Source: Rhodococcus triatomae
Lineage (GTDB): Bacteria; Actinomycetota; Actinomycetes; Mycobacteriales; Mycobacteriaceae
Direction of reading: 5' to 3'
NCBI RefSeq assembly: GCF_014217785.1
Contig: NZ_CP048814.1
Span: forward strand, 4,092,001 to 4,156,000
Length of the DNA stretch: 64,000 bases
A program made the translations under genes and the position numbers. The notes under the pieces were generated by a model. That model had not been told where the DNA came from. It saw only the letters and a list, made by a program, of their open reading frames with translations, and ran no database searches. Positions within the stretch are counted from its first letter, which is position 1. Each line of letters starts with the position of its first letter. Positions 50,343 through 62,355 of the stretch are shown here, piece by piece.

Positions 50343-50935
50343 GCGCCCCGAACGACAAGAGCGACGCGGGCGAGAGCACCGCGAAGACCGACCCGATGGA
50401 GGGCTACCGCAAGGACTTCGACGCGGCCGAGCGCAAGGTGGCCGGCGAGATCGATCCCGGGGCCCGGGCGCTCGTCGTGGCCGTGGCCGTCGTGGTCCTG
50501 CTGGCGTCGTTCATGCTCCCGCACGCGGGTGCCGCCAACGGCTGGGACGTCCTGTCCTACAACGAGGACGCCGCGGCCGAGACGATCATCCTGCCGTCGC
50601 GGATATTCGTCTGGCTGGCGCTGGTGTTCGGCGTCATCACCTCCATGCTCGCCCTGGTGACACGTCGGTGGGTCCTGGCCTGGGGGGCGCTGGCCGGTAC
50701 CGCCGTCTCGATGGTGCTCGGCATGCTCGCGATCTGGTCCCGGCAGACCACCCCCGACGTCGCCGGCGCGGGGCCGGGTATCGGTCTGGTCCTCGCGTGG
50801 CTGACCGTCATCGTCCTCACCTTCCACTGGCTCAAGGTGGTGTGGAGTCGCACGGCGATCCAGTTGGCTGCCGAGCAGGAGCGCCGCGAGCACGCCGCCG
50901 AACAGGACGACTACAGCCCCTGGCGTCTGCGCTGA
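50339..50935 (+). CDS. Membrane protein after miaB (Rv2732c-like)
   Basis: A 198-residue protein with a charged N-terminus (1-45) and four hydrophobic segments (roughly 45-62, 88-108, 114-132, 148-168). A charged tail ends [11 protein letters not shown]. It is the Rv2732c-type membrane protein found after miaB. The function is unknown. The ATG overlaps the miaB stop (ATGA), which argues that miaB is normally translated to 50342. It overlaps the convergent hydrolase by 25 bp. Confidence 0.82.
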   Translation: MSAPNDKSDAGESTAKTDPMEGYRKDFDAAERKVAGEIDPGARALVVAVAVVVLLASFMLPHAGAANGWDVLSYNEDAAAETIILPSRIFVWLALVFGVITSMLALVTRRWVLAWGALAGTAVSMVLGMLAIWSRQTTPDVAGAGPGIGLVLAWLTVIVLTFHWLKVVWSRTAIQLAAEQERREHAAEQDDYSPWRLR

Positions 50936-51441
50936 CCGGACGCGTCCGCGGCAATCGACGCGACCCTCCCGTCGAACTGATGGCCGCCGGACGCGTGTTC
51001 GGTGACCCGTGCCGAGGGCAGGCTGGCCGAGTTCAGTGACAGATGGGCGACGGGGACCACCTCGTCGTCCCGGCAGTGATGCAGCGAGAGAGCCACGGCA
51101 GGTTTCCGCCCGGCGAATGCGTACTCCTCGACATCCCAGCCCTCCGGGCCCCAGTTCGGCATCGCCAGGAGGACGGCCTCCGGCACACCCTCCCATCGCC
51201 TCTCGGCCAGGACACGCAGCAGGATCGAGGCGCCGAACGAGTGTGCGACGAGAAGATCTCCGGTCCGCATCGCCGTCAGGGACGTGCGGATCGAAGCGGC
51301 CCACGCATCGAACGACATGTCCTCCTCGGGGAGGTGGGGTATGTCCAGGCGCGCATCGAGGACGCCTGCGAGATCGTCCGCCATGCGGCGGTCGTCGAGG
51401 AAGCCTCCTGCGCCGTGGAGGAAGACGAGTCGGGTGGTCAC
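50911..51441 (-). CDS. Small alpha/beta hydrolase (RBBP9/YdeN-like)
   Basis: A 176-residue alpha/beta hydrolase with a possible triad: the nucleophile Ser in AHSFGAS (about residue 69), Asp in CRDDEVVP (about 124), and His in SGGHQF (about 154). The N-terminal strand is LVFLHGAGG. The size fits the RBBP9/YdeN serine hydrolases, whose substrates are mostly unknown. It starts with GTG, 6 nt after the DUF349 gene, so they form an operon. Confidence 0.8.
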   Translation of the reverse strand: MTTRLVFLHGAGGFLDDRRMADDLAGVLDARLDIPHLPEEDMSFDAWAASIRTSLTAMRTGDLLVAHSFGASILLRVLAERRWEGVPEAVLLAMPNWGPEGWDVEEYAFAGRKPAVALSLHHCRDDEVVPVAHLSLNSASLPSARVTEHASGGHQFDGRVASIAADASGQRRRQGL

Positions 51442-51447
51442 GACCGC

Positions 51448-52836
51448 CTACCCGCCGACGGCGCCTTCCGCGGCCTCGGCCCACTCGCGCCACTGCTCGG
51501 CCTGCGCGAGGGCCTTTTCCGCGTCCTTGGTCTTGCCCGCCGCGGTGGCCTTGGCGGCCTGTTCCTCGAACTGGGCCACCCGCTCGCGGAACTGGGCGGC
51601 GCGGGCGAGCGCCTCCGGGTCGGTACGTCGCCACTGGTCGTCGGCGGCCTCGCGCACCCTCTTCTCGATGGCGCGTAGCCGACCCTCGAGTTCGTGCATC
51701 CGCTCGCGCGGAACCTTGCCGATCGCGTCCCACTTCTCCTGCAGATCGCGCAGTGCCGCCCGCGCACCGTCGAGGTCGCGGCCGGGATCGATGTCTTCGG
51801 CTCCGGCGAGGAGGGCTTCCTTGGCGACCGCGTTCTCCTCGAATTCGGCGTCGCGCTCGGAGGCCGCGGCATTGCGGGCGGCGAAGAACACGTCCTGGGC
51901 GCCCTTGAACCGCTTCCAGAGAGTGTCGTCCGCCTCGCGGGGAGCGCGGCCAGCGGCCTTCCACTCGACGAGCAGTTCGCGGAATGCGGCCGCGGTGGGC
52001 CCCCAGTCCGTCTCGTCCCGGAGGGCCTCGGCGCGCGCGACGAGTTCTTCCTTGCGGACCTTGGCCGCGGCGCGCTCGCGATCGAGTTCGGCGAAATGGG
52101 CGCCGCGCCGGCGGTTGAAGGCCTCGCGGGCCTTGGAGTACCGGCGCCAGAGCGCGTCGTCGACCTTGCGGTCGACGCCACGGATGGTCTTCCACTCGTC
52201 GAGGATCTCGCGCAGCCGGTCGCCGGCCACCTTCCACTGCGTCGACTCGGCGCCGATCGTCTCGGCTTCGGCGGCGAGGGCCTCCTTGCGGGCCGTGCTC
52301 TCCTGCCGGATGTGCTCCTTCTCCTCGCGGGCGTGCGCCGCGGCTTCCTCGGACCCGGCGACGATCGCGTCGAGGCGGGCGGCGAGCGCATCGATGTCGC
52401 CGATGACCGCTGCGGTCGGGAGGGAGTCGGCGAGGGCGACGGCGGCGGCTCGGGTCTTCTTCGCGTCACCGGTGCCGGACGCCAGACGTGCCTCGAGCAG
52501 GCCGACCTCGGTGGCCAGGTCGTCGTAGCGGCGACCGAAGTGGGCGAGGCCCTCCGCGGCGTCGCCCGCCTGCCAGGACCCGATCTGTCGTTCCCCGTCG
52601 GCGGTCTTCACCCATGCGGTGCCGTCGTCGTCGACGCGGCCGAACTTCGACGGGTCGCCGGCCGGAGGGGCGGGGACGGGGGTGGCCGGAGGGATCGTGG
52701 CGTGGGACGGAGCGGGGCCGGGTTTCGGCGGGCCCGGCTTGACCGGGCCGGGTCGCGGTGCGGGGCGGGGCGTCGGCTTCGGCGTGCCCGGTTCGGCGGC
52801 GCCGACATCTCGAGTGGCGTCACTGTTGTCCGTCAT
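51448..52836 (-). CDS. DUF349 coiled-coil protein (Rv2731-like)
   Basis: A 462-residue protein. Residues 1-65 are a Pro/Lys/Gly-rich disordered tail ([11 protein letters not shown]). The remainder is long helices with three DUF349 repeats recognisable by the W-K-...-G pattern ([60 protein letters not shown]). DUF349 proteins occur in bacteria near stress or recA genes and their activity is unsettled. The ATG at 52836 follows GGAAGAGGAA. It is the Rv2731 homologue by position. Confidence 0.85.
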   Translation of the reverse strand: MTDNSDATRDVGAAEPGTPKPTPRPAPRPGPVKPGPPKPGPAPSHATIPPATPVPAPPAGDPSKFGRVDDDGTAWVKTADGERQIGSWQAGDAAEGLAHFGRRYDDLATEVGLLEARLASGTGDAKKTRAAAVALADSLPTAAVIGDIDALAARLDAIVAGSEEAAAHAREEKEHIRQESTARKEALAAEAETIGAESTQWKVAGDRLREILDEWKTIRGVDRKVDDALWRRYSKAREAFNRRRGAHFAELDRERAAAKVRKEELVARAEALRDETDWGPTAAAFRELLVEWKAAGRAPREADDTLWKRFKGAQDVFFAARNAAASERDAEFEENAVAKEALLAGAEDIDPGRDLDGARAALRDLQEKWDAIGKVPRERMHELEGRLRAIEKRVREAADDQWRRTDPEALARAAQFRERVAQFEEQAAKATAAGKTKDAEKALAQAEQWREWAEAAEGAVGG

Positions 52837-53032
52837 CGGTTCCTCTTCCCTGCCGCGCGTCACGGCTGCCTGTGCACATGTGGACCACCCGGGCCCGGTT
52901 CTCCGGACTCCGGTGGGTGATCCCCGTTGGAGAACATTGAACCCCGGTTCGGTGTCCGAGGACCATTGAATCAGGTCGCGGGGTGTTCCCGGAGGAAGGA
53001 AGCGGGCAGACGAGGCATCTCGTGTCGTCGGC

Positions 53033-53038
53033 TAGCGT
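53033..53038 (+). promoter_or_regulatory. -10 box of the extradiol-dioxygenase-like gene (leaderless)
   Basis: TAGCGT, 7 nt before the GTG at 53046. Confidence 0.55.
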
Positions 53039-53045
53039 GGCGTTC

Positions 53046-53780
53046 GTGTTCACCGCCGCCGCCTTCGTCCCGTCACCACCCCTGCTGGTACCCGAGTTGA
53101 GCGGCCGGACCGACGACGAGTTCGCCCCCGTGCGCGCGGCCGTGCTGGACACCGGGCGCGCGCTGGCGGAACGGGCGAGGCGGTGGGTGGTGGTCGGTGT
53201 CGCCGACGGTGGTTCACGGCCGCCGGCACCGGAATCGGTGGGGAGCTTTCTCGGTTACGGGGCGGATGTCCGCGTTCGACTCTCTCCCGTGCCGTCGGCG
53301 GACCCGCCGGACGTCGAGGTGGACGCGGAATGGCCCCTGGCTGCCCTGGTCGCCGGCTGGATCCGTGGCCGGGTGGGCCCGGACGTGACGGCGAGCGTGG
53401 TCCTGCTCGACGAGGAGTGCACCCCGGAGGCGGCGGCCGCGGCGGGCGCGGCCGTGCGTCGCGAGCTCGACGCGGTGACCGAGCCCGTGGCGCTGCTCGT
53501 CGTGGCGGACGGAGCGATCACGTTGACCGAACGTGCGCCGGGGGCACTCGACCTCCGCGCGCCGGAGGTTCAGGCCGAACTGGACGAGGCCCTCCGGTCG
53601 GGCCGCCGCGACCTGCTGGCGGCTCTGGATCCGTCCCTGTGCCGCGAGCTCGGTATCGGCGGGAGGGCGCCGTGGCAGGCGATGGCCGGGGCCTTCATGG
53701 ACGATCCGACGCAGACGACGTCCGACTACTGTGGCGCCCCCTACGGCGTCGGCTACCACGTGGGGACGTGGCTGCCGTGA
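53046..53780 (+). CDS. Class III extradiol dioxygenase subunit B-like protein
   Basis: A 244-residue protein of the Rv2728c type, with a fold related to LigB-type extradiol dioxygenases. [17 protein letters not shown] at the N-terminus and [18 protein letters not shown] near 150 are family-like. The catalytic His pair of real LigB enzymes is not evident, so an enzymatic role is doubtful. The C-terminus ends [13 protein letters not shown]. miaA begins inside the stop (GTGA), so both are translated together. Confidence 0.82.
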   Translation: MFTAAAFVPSPPLLVPELSGRTDDEFAPVRAAVLDTGRALAERARRWVVVGVADGGSRPPAPESVGSFLGYGADVRVRLSPVPSADPPDVEVDAEWPLAALVAGWIRGRVGPDVTASVVLLDEECTPEAAAAAGAAVRRELDAVTEPVALLVVADGAITLTERAPGALDLRAPEVQAELDEALRSGRRDLLAALDPSLCRELGIGGRAPWQAMAGAFMDDPTQTTSDYCGAPYGVGYHVGTWLP

Positions 53781-54709
53781 CGCCGTCGATCCGCCCGGTC
53801 GCGGTGGTCGGGCCCACCGCGACCGGCAAGTCCGCGCTGGGGCTGGATCTGGCCGAGCGGCTCGGTGGCGAGATCGTCAACGTCGACGCGATGCAGCTGT
53901 ATCGCGGAATGGACATCGGCACGGCGAAATTGCCACCCGACGAGCGGCGCGGCATCGCGCACCATCAGCTGGACGTCCTGGACGTCACCGCCACGGCCAC
54001 CGTCGCGACCTATCAGCGCGACGCCGTCGCCGACGTCGAGGACGTGATGGCGCGGGGCCTGGTCCCGATCGTCGTCGGCGGATCGATGATGTACGTACAG
54101 GCGCTGCTCGACCGATGGCAGTTCCCCGCCACCGACCCGCAGGTGCGGGCCAAGTGGGAGAGCGTGCTCGAGGAGCAGGGGGTCGCCGCGGTGCGCGCGG
54201 CGCTCGTGGCCGTGGATCCGGCCGCGGCCGAGTCGATTCTCCCGACGGACGGTCGACGGTTGGTGCGGGCGCTCGAGGTCGTCGAACTCACCGGCCGACC
54301 GTTCGCGGCGTCCGCCCCGACGATCGGCGAACCTCGGTGGGCGGCACGGCTACTCGGCGTGGACCGGGACACCGAGGCACTGGACGAGCGGATCGCGCGG
54401 CGGACCGATCTCATGTTCGAGCAGGGGCTGGTCGAGGAGGTGGAGGGACTCGTCGAGCGGGGGCTGCGGGAGGGCGTGACCGCCCGCCGTGCCATCGGGT
54501 ACGCGCAGGTTCTCGACTACCTGGACGGCGAGTACGGCCTCGACCAGGCCCGGGAACGGACCTTCGTGGGCACGCGCCGGTACGTGCGGCGGCAGCGTTC
54601 GTGGTTCCGCCGGGACCCACGGATCCACTGGCTGGACGGCGCGGACCCAGATCTGGCCGGGGCCGCGCTCGCGGTGCTCGGTGCGAGCGAGAGTGAGGGG
54701 CAGGGATGA
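53777..54709 (+). CDS. miaA: tRNA dimethylallyltransferase MiaA
   Basis: A 310-residue MiaA that transfers dimethylallyl to A37 of tRNAs reading UNN codons, making the substrate for MiaB. The P-loop is [13 protein letters not shown] (about residues 10-22), followed by [19 protein letters not shown] with the catalytic Asp, and AHHQLD. Distal motifs [12 protein letters not shown] and [12 protein letters not shown] are present. The GTG start overlaps the previous stop. The next gene overlaps its own stop (ATGA). Confidence 0.96.
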   Translation: MTPSIRPVAVVGPTATGKSALGLDLAERLGGEIVNVDAMQLYRGMDIGTAKLPPDERRGIAHHQLDVLDVTATATVATYQRDAVADVEDVMARGLVPIVVGGSMMYVQALLDRWQFPATDPQVRAKWESVLEEQGVAAVRAALVAVDPAAAESILPTDGRRLVRALEVVELTGRPFAASAPTIGEPRWAARLLGVDRDTEALDERIARRTDLMFEQGLVEEVEGLVERGLREGVTARRAIGYAQVLDYLDGEYGLDQARERTFVGTRRYVRRQRSWFRRDPRIHWLDGADPDLAGAALAVLGASESEGQG

Positions 54710-55644
54710 AGCACGGGGCGCAGCGCCGGGGTCCGGCACAGGGTGACCGCCGGGGTCCGGCACAGGGTGACCGCCGGGGTCCGGCGAAGAGTGACCGCCC
54801 GGGCCGAGCGCAGGCCGACGGACCCGTGGTGACCACGAGGAACGCGAGTTTCCAGCAGTGGCAGTCCTATCTGGGCAACCGTGCCAAGCGCACTCGTGCC
54901 GGCCGGTTCCTGGTCCAGGGCGTGCGGCCGCTGAACATGGCCGTCGAATACGACTGGCCGATCGAGACGTTGCTGCACCGGATCGACGGTGCCCCGCTCT
55001 CCGAGTGGGCGCGGGGGGTGTTGCGCGCTCATCCGGCGCGGCAGGTGGGGATCAGTTCCGAACTGATCGGCGAGCTCGGGGAGAAGGAGGACTCGGTCCC
55101 CGAGCTGATCGGCGTCGCAGAGACACGCGCGCCTCGCTTGCGCGATCTGGAGTTGCAGCGGTCGCCGCTGATCGTGGCGTTCGACCGGCCGTCGTCGCCG
55201 GGCAACCTCGGCACCCTGATCCGTTCGGCGGACGCGTTCGGCGCGGATGCGGTCGTGGTGGTCGGGCACGGTGCGGATCCCTTCGATCCGCAGAGTGTGC
55301 GGGCGTCGACGGGCTCCGTGTTCGCCCGTCCGGTGGCGACCGTGCCCTCGGTCGACGACGTGGTGCGCTTCCGGGACGACTGCGCGCGGGCCGGAGGGCG
55401 GATGGACATCGTCGGCACCGACGAGACCGGGTCGAGGGACATCGCGCAGCACGATTTCACCGGTGGGACCGTGCTGGTGGTGGGCAACGAGACCCGGGGG
55501 ATGAGCGCGGCCTGGCACGCGGCGTGCGATGCCGTCGTCCGTATCCCGATCGGCGGTTCGGCGAGTTCACTGGGAGCGCCGTCGGCGGGTGCGGTCGCGC
55601 TGTACGAGATCGCCAGGCAACGGAATGGCGGCGCGCAGCGCTGA
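54706..55644 (+). CDS. TrmH/SpoU-family RNA 2'-O-methyltransferase
   Basis: A 312-residue SPOUT methyltransferase for rRNA or tRNA ribose. The C-terminal SPOUT knot shows [20 protein letters not shown] (about residues 162-181), [12 protein letters not shown] (about 255-266) and [20 protein letters not shown] (about 282-301), with the Asn, Glu and Ser residues typical of TrmH. An N-terminal SpoU substrate-binding-like region lies at about 50-145. Residues 6-29 are a triple RRGPAQGD repeat encoded by a 24-bp DNA repeat. It overlaps miaA by 4 bp. Confidence 0.9.
   Translation: MKHGAQRRGPAQGDRRGPAQGDRRGPAKSDRPGRAQADGPVVTTRNASFQQWQSYLGNRAKRTRAGRFLVQGVRPLNMAVEYDWPIETLLHRIDGAPLSEWARGVLRAHPARQVGISSELIGELGEKEDSVPELIGVAETRAPRLRDLELQRSPLIVAFDRPSSPGNLGTLIRSADAFGADAVVVVGHGADPFDPQSVRASTGSVFARPVATVPSVDDVVRFRDDCARAGGRMDIVGTDETGSRDIAQHDFTGGTVLVVGNETRGMSAAWHAACDAVVRIPIGGSASSLGAPSAGAVALYEIARQRNGGAQR
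54724..54795. repeat. 24-bp tandem repeat x3 at the start of the SpoU gene
   Basis: Three units begin at 54724, 54748 and 54772, each starting CGCCGGGGTCCGGC and ending GTGAC. Units 1 and 2 are identical and unit 3 differs at a few bases. Each adds eight residues (RRGPAQGD) in frame. Confidence 0.9.
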
Positions 55645-55701
55645 GCGGTCACCGGCGGCCCGGCGGCGTCGAGATGCCGTCGGTGCAGTGGACACGGTGG
55701 A

Positions 55702-55707
55702 TACAGT
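55702..55707 (+). promoter_or_regulatory. -10 box of dapF (leaderless)
   Basis: TACAGT, 7 nt before the ATG at 55715. Confidence 0.55.
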
Positions 55708-55714
55708 GGTGGAC

Positions 55715-56611
55715 ATGGATTTCAGTAAGGGGCACGGCACCGAGAACGACTTCGTTCTGCTGCCCGACCTCGACGTGCGTATCGATCTGGAGCCGGCTCG
55801 GGTGGCCGCGCTCTGCGATCGCAGGAGCGGTGTCGGCGCGGACGGAATCCTGCGGGTGGCCAAGGCCGGTGCGCTGGCCGCGGCAGGCGTGCTCGAAACG
55901 CTGCCCGACGGGGTCGCCGAGGACGACTGGTTCATGGACTACCGCAACGGCGACGGATCGGTCGCGGAGATGTGCGGTAACGGGGTGCGAGTGTTCGCCC
56001 ACTACATCCGCGCCGCCGGATTCGAGCGCAGGGACGAGTTCGTGGTGGGAAGTCGCGCAGGGGGGAAGCCGGTCGTCGTGCACCGCGCCGACGCCGACCG
56101 GGGAGAGGTGACCGTCGACATGGGCGCCGTGCGCGAGCTCGGCGCCACCACCGCCACGATCGACGGCCGGGTGTTCCCCGGGATCGGCATCGATGTCGGC
56201 AATCCCCACCTCGCCTGTGTCGACCCGCACCTGACGGCTTCGGGACTGGCGGCACTGGATCTGACCGCGTCCCCCGGCTACGACCCGGGGGTGTTCCCGC
56301 AGGGTGTGAACGTGGAGATCCTCACCGCGCTCGACGGCGGCGCCGTCGACATGCGGGTGCACGAGCGCGGGGTGGGGGAGACCCGCTCGTGCGGAACGGG
56401 CACGGTCGCCGCGGCCGCCGCGGCTCTCCGGCACGACGGCGCCGACGCGGGCCGGGTGGCGGTGCGGGTACCCGGTGGGGAGGTGCTCGTGCGGATCGCC
56501 GACGACGGCACCGCGACACTGCGTGGCCCGTCGGTCCTGGTCGCGAGCGGGGTCGTCAGCGACAGCTGGTGGCGGAGCCTGACACCCACGCGGGCAAATG
56601 CGGGTGCGTGA
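55715..56611 (+). CDS. dapF: Diaminopimelate epimerase
   Basis: A 298-residue cofactor-free epimerase that converts LL- to meso-diaminopimelate for peptidoglycan and lysine. Both catalytic Cys are visible: one in [13 protein letters not shown] (about residue 88) and one in [13 protein letters not shown] (about 228). [14 protein letters not shown] at the N-terminus and [13 protein letters not shown] are also typical. The ATG at 55715 has a TACAGT box 7 nt upstream. It follows the SpoU methyltransferase by 70 nt. Confidence 0.96.
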   Translation: MDFSKGHGTENDFVLLPDLDVRIDLEPARVAALCDRRSGVGADGILRVAKAGALAAAGVLETLPDGVAEDDWFMDYRNGDGSVAEMCGNGVRVFAHYIRAAGFERRDEFVVGSRAGGKPVVVHRADADRGEVTVDMGAVRELGATTATIDGRVFPGIGIDVGNPHLACVDPHLTASGLAALDLTASPGYDPGVFPQGVNVEILTALDGGAVDMRVHERGVGETRSCGTGTVAAAAAALRHDGADAGRVAVRVPGGEVLVRIADDGTATLRGPSVLVASGVVSDSWWRSLTPTRANAGA

Positions 56612-56641
56612 CAGCGGCCGCCCGTGGGATCATGGGCGGGT

Positions 56642-58115
56642 ATGACGAACACACATCAGGACGCAGAGACCAGCGACACTGCCGACACCTACGCCGCGGC
56701 CGCCCCCGCTGCCGACACCGACATGCCCGCCGAGGACAGACCGTCGGTCGGCGAGATGCAGCTCGCCGACCGGAGCGCGCTACGCCGCGTCGCCGGTCTG
56801 TCCACCGAGCTCACCGACGTCACCGAGGTCGAGTACCGGCAGCTGCGCCTCGAGCGCGTGGTGCTGGTGGGTGTCTGGACGCAGGGCACGGCCGAGCAGG
56901 CCGAATCGAGCATGGCCGAGCTGGCCGCCCTCGCGGAGACCGCTGGTTCGGAGGTGCTCGAGGGCCTCGTCCAGCGGCGCGACCGGCCGGACCCGGCCAC
57001 CTACATCGGCTCGGGTAAGGCCGAGGAACTGCGCGAGGTCGTCCTCGCGACGGGCGCGGACACGGTGGTCTGTGACGGCGAGCTCACACCTGCGCAGCTG
57101 ACCGCGCTGGAGAAGGTCGTCAAGGTCAAGGTCATCGACCGGACCGCCTTGATCCTCGACATCTTCGCCCAGCACGCGACGTCCCGCGAGGGCAAGGCGC
57201 AGGTGGCCCTCGCCCAGATGGAGTACATGCTCCCGCGGCTGCGTGGCTGGGGTGAGTCGATGTCGCGTCAGGCGGGCGGCCGGGCCGGCAGCAACGGCGG
57301 CGTGGGGCTGCGCGGGCCCGGTGAGACGAAGATCGAGACCGATCGTCGTCGAATCCGGGAACGGATGGCGAAGCTGCGCCGGGAGATCCGGGGCATGAAG
57401 GCGGCGCGCGACACCAAGCGCACCCGTCGCGTGCGCAGCACCATCCCCTCCGTGGCCATCGTCGGATACACCAACGCCGGCAAGTCGAGTCTGCTCAACG
57501 CGCTGACCGGATCGGGCGTCCTGGTGCAGAACGCGCTGTTCGCGACCCTGGACCCGACCAGCCGACGCGCCGCTCTCGACGACGGCCGCGAGTACATCCT
57601 CACCGACACCGTGGGCTTCGTGCGGCATCTGCCGACCCAGTTGGTCGAGGCGTTCCGGTCGACCCTCGAGGAGGTGGCCGGCGCGGATCTGCTGCTGCAC
57701 GTGGTGGACGGATCGGATCCGTTGCCCACCGAGCAGATCAAGGCGGTACGTGAGGTGGTCACCGACGTGCTGCGCGAGAGCGACGCGCCACCGCCGCCGG
57801 AACTGATCGTGGTCAACAAGATCGACGCCGCGGACCCGGTCGTGCTCACCCAGTTGCGTGGGTTGCTCCGGGACGCGGTCTTCGTGTCGGCACGCACCGG
57901 GGAGGGGATCGAGACACTCCGGGCGACGCTCGCCGACGTCCTGATCCGTCCGGAGGTCGAGGTCAGCGCGCTGGTGCCTTACACGCGTGGTGATCTCATG
58001 GCGCGGATCCACGCGGACGGACAGATCCTCGACTCCGAGCACGAGGTGTCCGGGACGCGAGTGCGGGCCCGGGTTCCCGAACCCCTCGCCTCCGCGCTGG
58101 CCGACTATCGCGTCG

Positions 58116-58123
<8 letters not shown>
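56642..58123 (+). CDS. hflX: Ribosome-associated GTPase HflX
   Basis: A 493-residue HflX that splits stalled ribosomes in stress. A variable acidic N-terminus (1-45) is followed by the HflX nucleotide-binding domain (about 70-220, with YIGSGKAEELREVV and LRGPGETKIETDRR). The GTPase domain then has G1 GYTNAGKSS, G3 DTVGFVRHLP and G4 VVNKID. The ATG at 56642 is preferred over one 18 nt earlier. The next gene starts inside the stop region, so they are coupled. Confidence 0.95.
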
Positions 58124-59231
<1,108 letters not shown>

Positions 59232-59253
59232 CGCATCCGTAGGGACGGGCAGG

Positions 59254-60810
59254 TCAGGCGCCGCGGACGAGGTCGGCGCAGCGTTCACCGATGAGCATGA
59301 CGGTGATGTTGGGATTGACTGCCGTGATCGTCTGCATCACCGACGCATCGGCGACCCGAAGACCGTCGACTCCCTTGACCCGGAGCTCGGGGTCGAGCGG
59401 GGCCGCGGGGTCGTCCGCGCTACCCATCCGCACCGTTCCCACCGGGTGATAGACGGTGTTGTGGGTGCGGGTGATGTAGTCCTCGATCTCCTGGTCGGTG
59501 ACGGTGTCGGTGCCGGGGTACAACTCTCGCCCCGCCCACTCGGACATCGCCGGCCGGGCGACGATCTCGCGGGCTCGGCGGATTCCGGCGATCATCACCG
59601 GCATGTCGTACGGGTCGGTGAAGTACCGCGGATCGACACGGGGCTTGTCCCGGAAGTCGATGCTGCGGAGACGTACCGTCCCCGTGGATCGGGCTTTGGT
59701 GACGTTGGGAGTCAGGCAGAAGGCGTTCTCCGAGGTCGGATAGCCCTGACGCAGGGTGTGCATGTCGAACGGCACCGATCCGTAGTGGAACATCAGATCC
59801 GGGCGGTCGAGGCCTTCGCGGGTGGGCGAGAAGATCCCGATCTCCCACCACTGCGTGGACCGGTCGACCATGGGGCGCTTGGCCTCCCACTGGATGACGC
59901 CCTCGGGGTGATCCTGGAGATTGCTGCCGACGCCGGGGGAGTCCACGAGCACCTCGATCCCCATCTCACGGAGATGGTCCGCGGGGCCGATTCCGGACAG
60001 CATGAGCAGTTTCGGGGTGTCGATCGCGCCGGCGGAGCACACCACCTCCCGGCGGGCGCGAATCCGTCGCGAGTGGATGCCGTCCGGCAGCAGGACGTCG
60101 ACCCCGATGCACCGACCGCCCTCGATCGGCAGCCGCCGGGCCCAGTGGTCGGTGAGGATCGTGAGATTGGCGCGATGGACGATCGGATGCAGGTAGGACA
60201 CCGAGGACGACGAGCGGATTCCGTCCTCGCGCGCGTTGATCTGGAAGAAGTTGGCGCCGTTGACGACCGTGGGGCCCTCGTTGAACCGGACCCGGGGGAT
60301 TCCGGCCTGCTCACAGGCGTCCAGGAGCGCGACCCCGCACGGGTCGTCGGGCGGGACGTCGCGGATGTGCACCGGCCCGTCGTGGCCGTGGTGGTCGCCG
60401 GACCGACTGTTGGTCTCGAGCCGCCGGATCAGGGGGTGGACGGACTCGGCGTCCCAGCCGGTGGCGCCGTACTCGAACGCCCACTCGTCGAGATCCTCGC
60501 GGGGCGGCCAGAATGCGATACACGAGTTGTGTGAGGAACAGCCACCGAGCACGCGGGCCCGTGCGTGCCGCATGAACGAGTTGCCCTTCTCCTGCGGCTC
60601 GACGAGATAGTCCCAGTCGAAACCGGATTCGAGCAGCGCCATCCAGCGATCGAGGACGAGGATCTCGTCGAGACCGACATCGCTCGGTCCCGCCTCGATC
60701 AACGCCACGGTCACGGCCGGATCCTCGGACAGTCGTGCCGCCACCGCTGCTCCGGCGGACCCGCCGCCCACGACGACGTAGTCGTACTCGTGCTCGCCGG
60801 TCGCGCTCAT
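59254..60810 (-). CDS. betA: Choline dehydrogenase / GMC oxidoreductase (BetA-like)
   Basis: A 518-residue FAD-dependent GMC oxidoreductase. The FAD motif is VVVGGGSAGAAVAARLSED (about residues 11-29). The GMC signature 1-like region is GGCSSHNSCIAFW (about 88). Signature 2 is GAIDTPKLLMLSGIGP (about 266-281). The catalytic His is in THNTVYHPVGTVRMG (about 455-469). With betB and betT alongside, choline is the likely substrate, oxidised to betaine aldehyde. GAGGAG precedes the ATG at 60810, which directly follows the betB stop. Confidence 0.9.
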   Translation of the reverse strand: MSATGEHEYDYVVVGGGSAGAAVAARLSEDPAVTVALIEAGPSDVGLDEILVLDRWMALLESGFDWDYLVEPQEKGNSFMRHARARVLGGCSSHNSCIAFWPPREDLDEWAFEYGATGWDAESVHPLIRRLETNSRSGDHHGHDGPVHIRDVPPDDPCGVALLDACEQAGIPRVRFNEGPTVVNGANFFQINAREDGIRSSSSVSYLHPIVHRANLTILTDHWARRLPIEGGRCIGVDVLLPDGIHSRRIRARREVVCSAGAIDTPKLLMLSGIGPADHLREMGIEVLVDSPGVGSNLQDHPEGVIQWEAKRPMVDRSTQWWEIGIFSPTREGLDRPDLMFHYGSVPFDMHTLRQGYPTSENAFCLTPNVTKARSTGTVRLRSIDFRDKPRVDPRYFTDPYDMPVMIAGIRRAREIVARPAMSEWAGRELYPGTDTVTDQEIEDYITRTHNTVYHPVGTVRMGSADDPAAPLDPELRVKGVDGLRVADASVMQTITAVNPNITVMLIGERCADLVRGA

Positions 60811-60811
60811 C

Positions 60812-62323
60812 TCACTCCTCCTCGCCGGGGCCGCGGAACCAACCGCTGACGCCGGGATCGATGTTGTGATAGACGTGTTTCGCCTCGCGGTACTCGGCGA
60901 ATCCGGTCGGTCCCAGTTCGCGGCCGAAACCGGACTCGCCGAAGCCACCCCACTCGGCCTGGGGCAGATAGGGGTGGAAGTCGTTGATCCACACGGTGCC
61001 GGCCCGCATCCGGTTCGCGACCCGTTGGGCTCGCCCGGCGTCCTGGGTCCACACGGCGCCGGCCAACCCGTACCGCGTGTCGTTGGCGATCCGGACCGCC
61101 TCGTCCTCGTCGGCGAACGTCTCCACCGTCACCACCGGACCGAATCCCTCGTCGACGACGACGGACATGCCCTGCCGCACACCGTCCAGCACCGTGGGCA
61201 GGTAGTAGTAGCCCTGTTCGAGGTCTCCGGTACCCCACACGCCGCCACACCGGAGGACGGCACCCTCCTCGACACCGCGACGTACGTACTCGGTGACCTT
61301 GTCCCGGTGAGCCGCCGAGATCAGCGGGCCGGTCTCCGCCGCGTCGTCGAACGGGCCGCCGAGCCGGATCCCGCGGGCGCGTTCGACGAGGGCATCGACG
61401 AAGTCGTCGTGCAGCGACTCCTCGACGATGAGACGGGCACCGGCCGAGCACACCTGGCCGGAGTGGACGAACGCGGCGTTGAGCGCGTTGTCGACCGCGG
61501 CGTCGAACAGGGCGTCGGCGAACACGACATTGGCGTTCTTGCCGCCGAGCTCGAGGGCGACCTTCTTCACGGTGGCGCTCGCGGCGGCGGCGATCCGCCT
61601 GCCGGTGATCAGTCCGCCGGTGAACGACACCAGATCCACGTCCGGATGCTCGGACAGTGGGGCACCCGCCACGGCGCCCGCACCGAGCACGAGGTTGGCT
61701 GCGCCCGCGGGCACGCCACATTCGGTGAGCAGCTCCATGAGCAGGATCGCGGTCGAGGGGGTGAGCTCGCTGGGCTTGAGGACGAAGGTGTTCCCGGCAC
61801 CGAGACACGGGGCCACCTTCCAGGCGGCCTGGAGCAGCGGGTAGTTCCACGGGGAGATGAGCCCGCACACGCCGACCGGCTCGTACTGGATGCGACTGAC
61901 CACGTTCGCGTCGCCGGCATCGACCAGCCGCCCGGCGTCCGTCGCGGCGATCGTGCCGAAGTACTCGAAACAGGCGGCGATGTCGTCCATGTCGATACGG
62001 CTCTCGACGATCCGCTTGCCGGTGTCGAAGGACTCGGCCCTGGCGAACTCTTCGCGGCGCTGCCGCAGGGTGTCCGCCACCCGGCGCAGCACCCGGCCCC
62101 GCTCGGCCGCGACGGTACGGGGCCAGGGCCCCTCGTCGAACGCCCGGCGGGCCGCGGCGACGGCCCGGTGGACGTCGTCGGTGGTCGCCTCGGACACGGT
62201 GGCGACGTGGCTTCCGTCTGCGGGGCAGCGGATCTCGCGGGTACCCCCGTCGGCGGCGGGCGCCCATTCGCCGTCGATGTAGAGGCTCGACGCCGGGGTG
62301 TCGGTGGGGTCGGGGTGGGTCAT
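60812..62323 (-). CDS. betB: Betaine-aldehyde dehydrogenase (ALDH family)
   Basis: A 503-residue NAD(P)-dependent aldehyde dehydrogenase. Features are GLISPWNYPLLQAAWK (about residues 147-162), the general-base Glu in KKVALELGGKNANVVF (about 252), and the nucleophile Cys in HSGQVCSAGARLIVEE (about 287). FHPYLPQAEWGGFGESGFGR near the C-terminus is usual for betaine-aldehyde or related enzymes. It probably oxidises betaine aldehyde to glycine betaine. GGGAGAG precedes the ATG at 62323. It lies between betT and betA in one operon. Confidence 0.9.
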   Translation of the reverse strand: MTHPDPTDTPASSLYIDGEWAPAADGGTREIRCPADGSHVATVSEATTDDVHRAVAAARRAFDEGPWPRTVAAERGRVLRRVADTLRQRREEFARAESFDTGKRIVESRIDMDDIAACFEYFGTIAATDAGRLVDAGDANVVSRIQYEPVGVCGLISPWNYPLLQAAWKVAPCLGAGNTFVLKPSELTPSTAILLMELLTECGVPAGAANLVLGAGAVAGAPLSEHPDVDLVSFTGGLITGRRIAAAASATVKKVALELGGKNANVVFADALFDAAVDNALNAAFVHSGQVCSAGARLIVEESLHDDFVDALVERARGIRLGGPFDDAAETGPLISAAHRDKVTEYVRRGVEEGAVLRCGGVWGTGDLEQGYYYLPTVLDGVRQGMSVVVDEGFGPVVTVETFADEDEAVRIANDTRYGLAGAVWTQDAGRAQRVANRMRAGTVWINDFHPYLPQAEWGGFGESGFGRELGPTGFAEYREAKHVYHNIDPGVSGWFRGPGEEE

Positions 62324-62355
62324 GTTCTCTCCCGTGCAGCGTTCGTACCGGTGGA

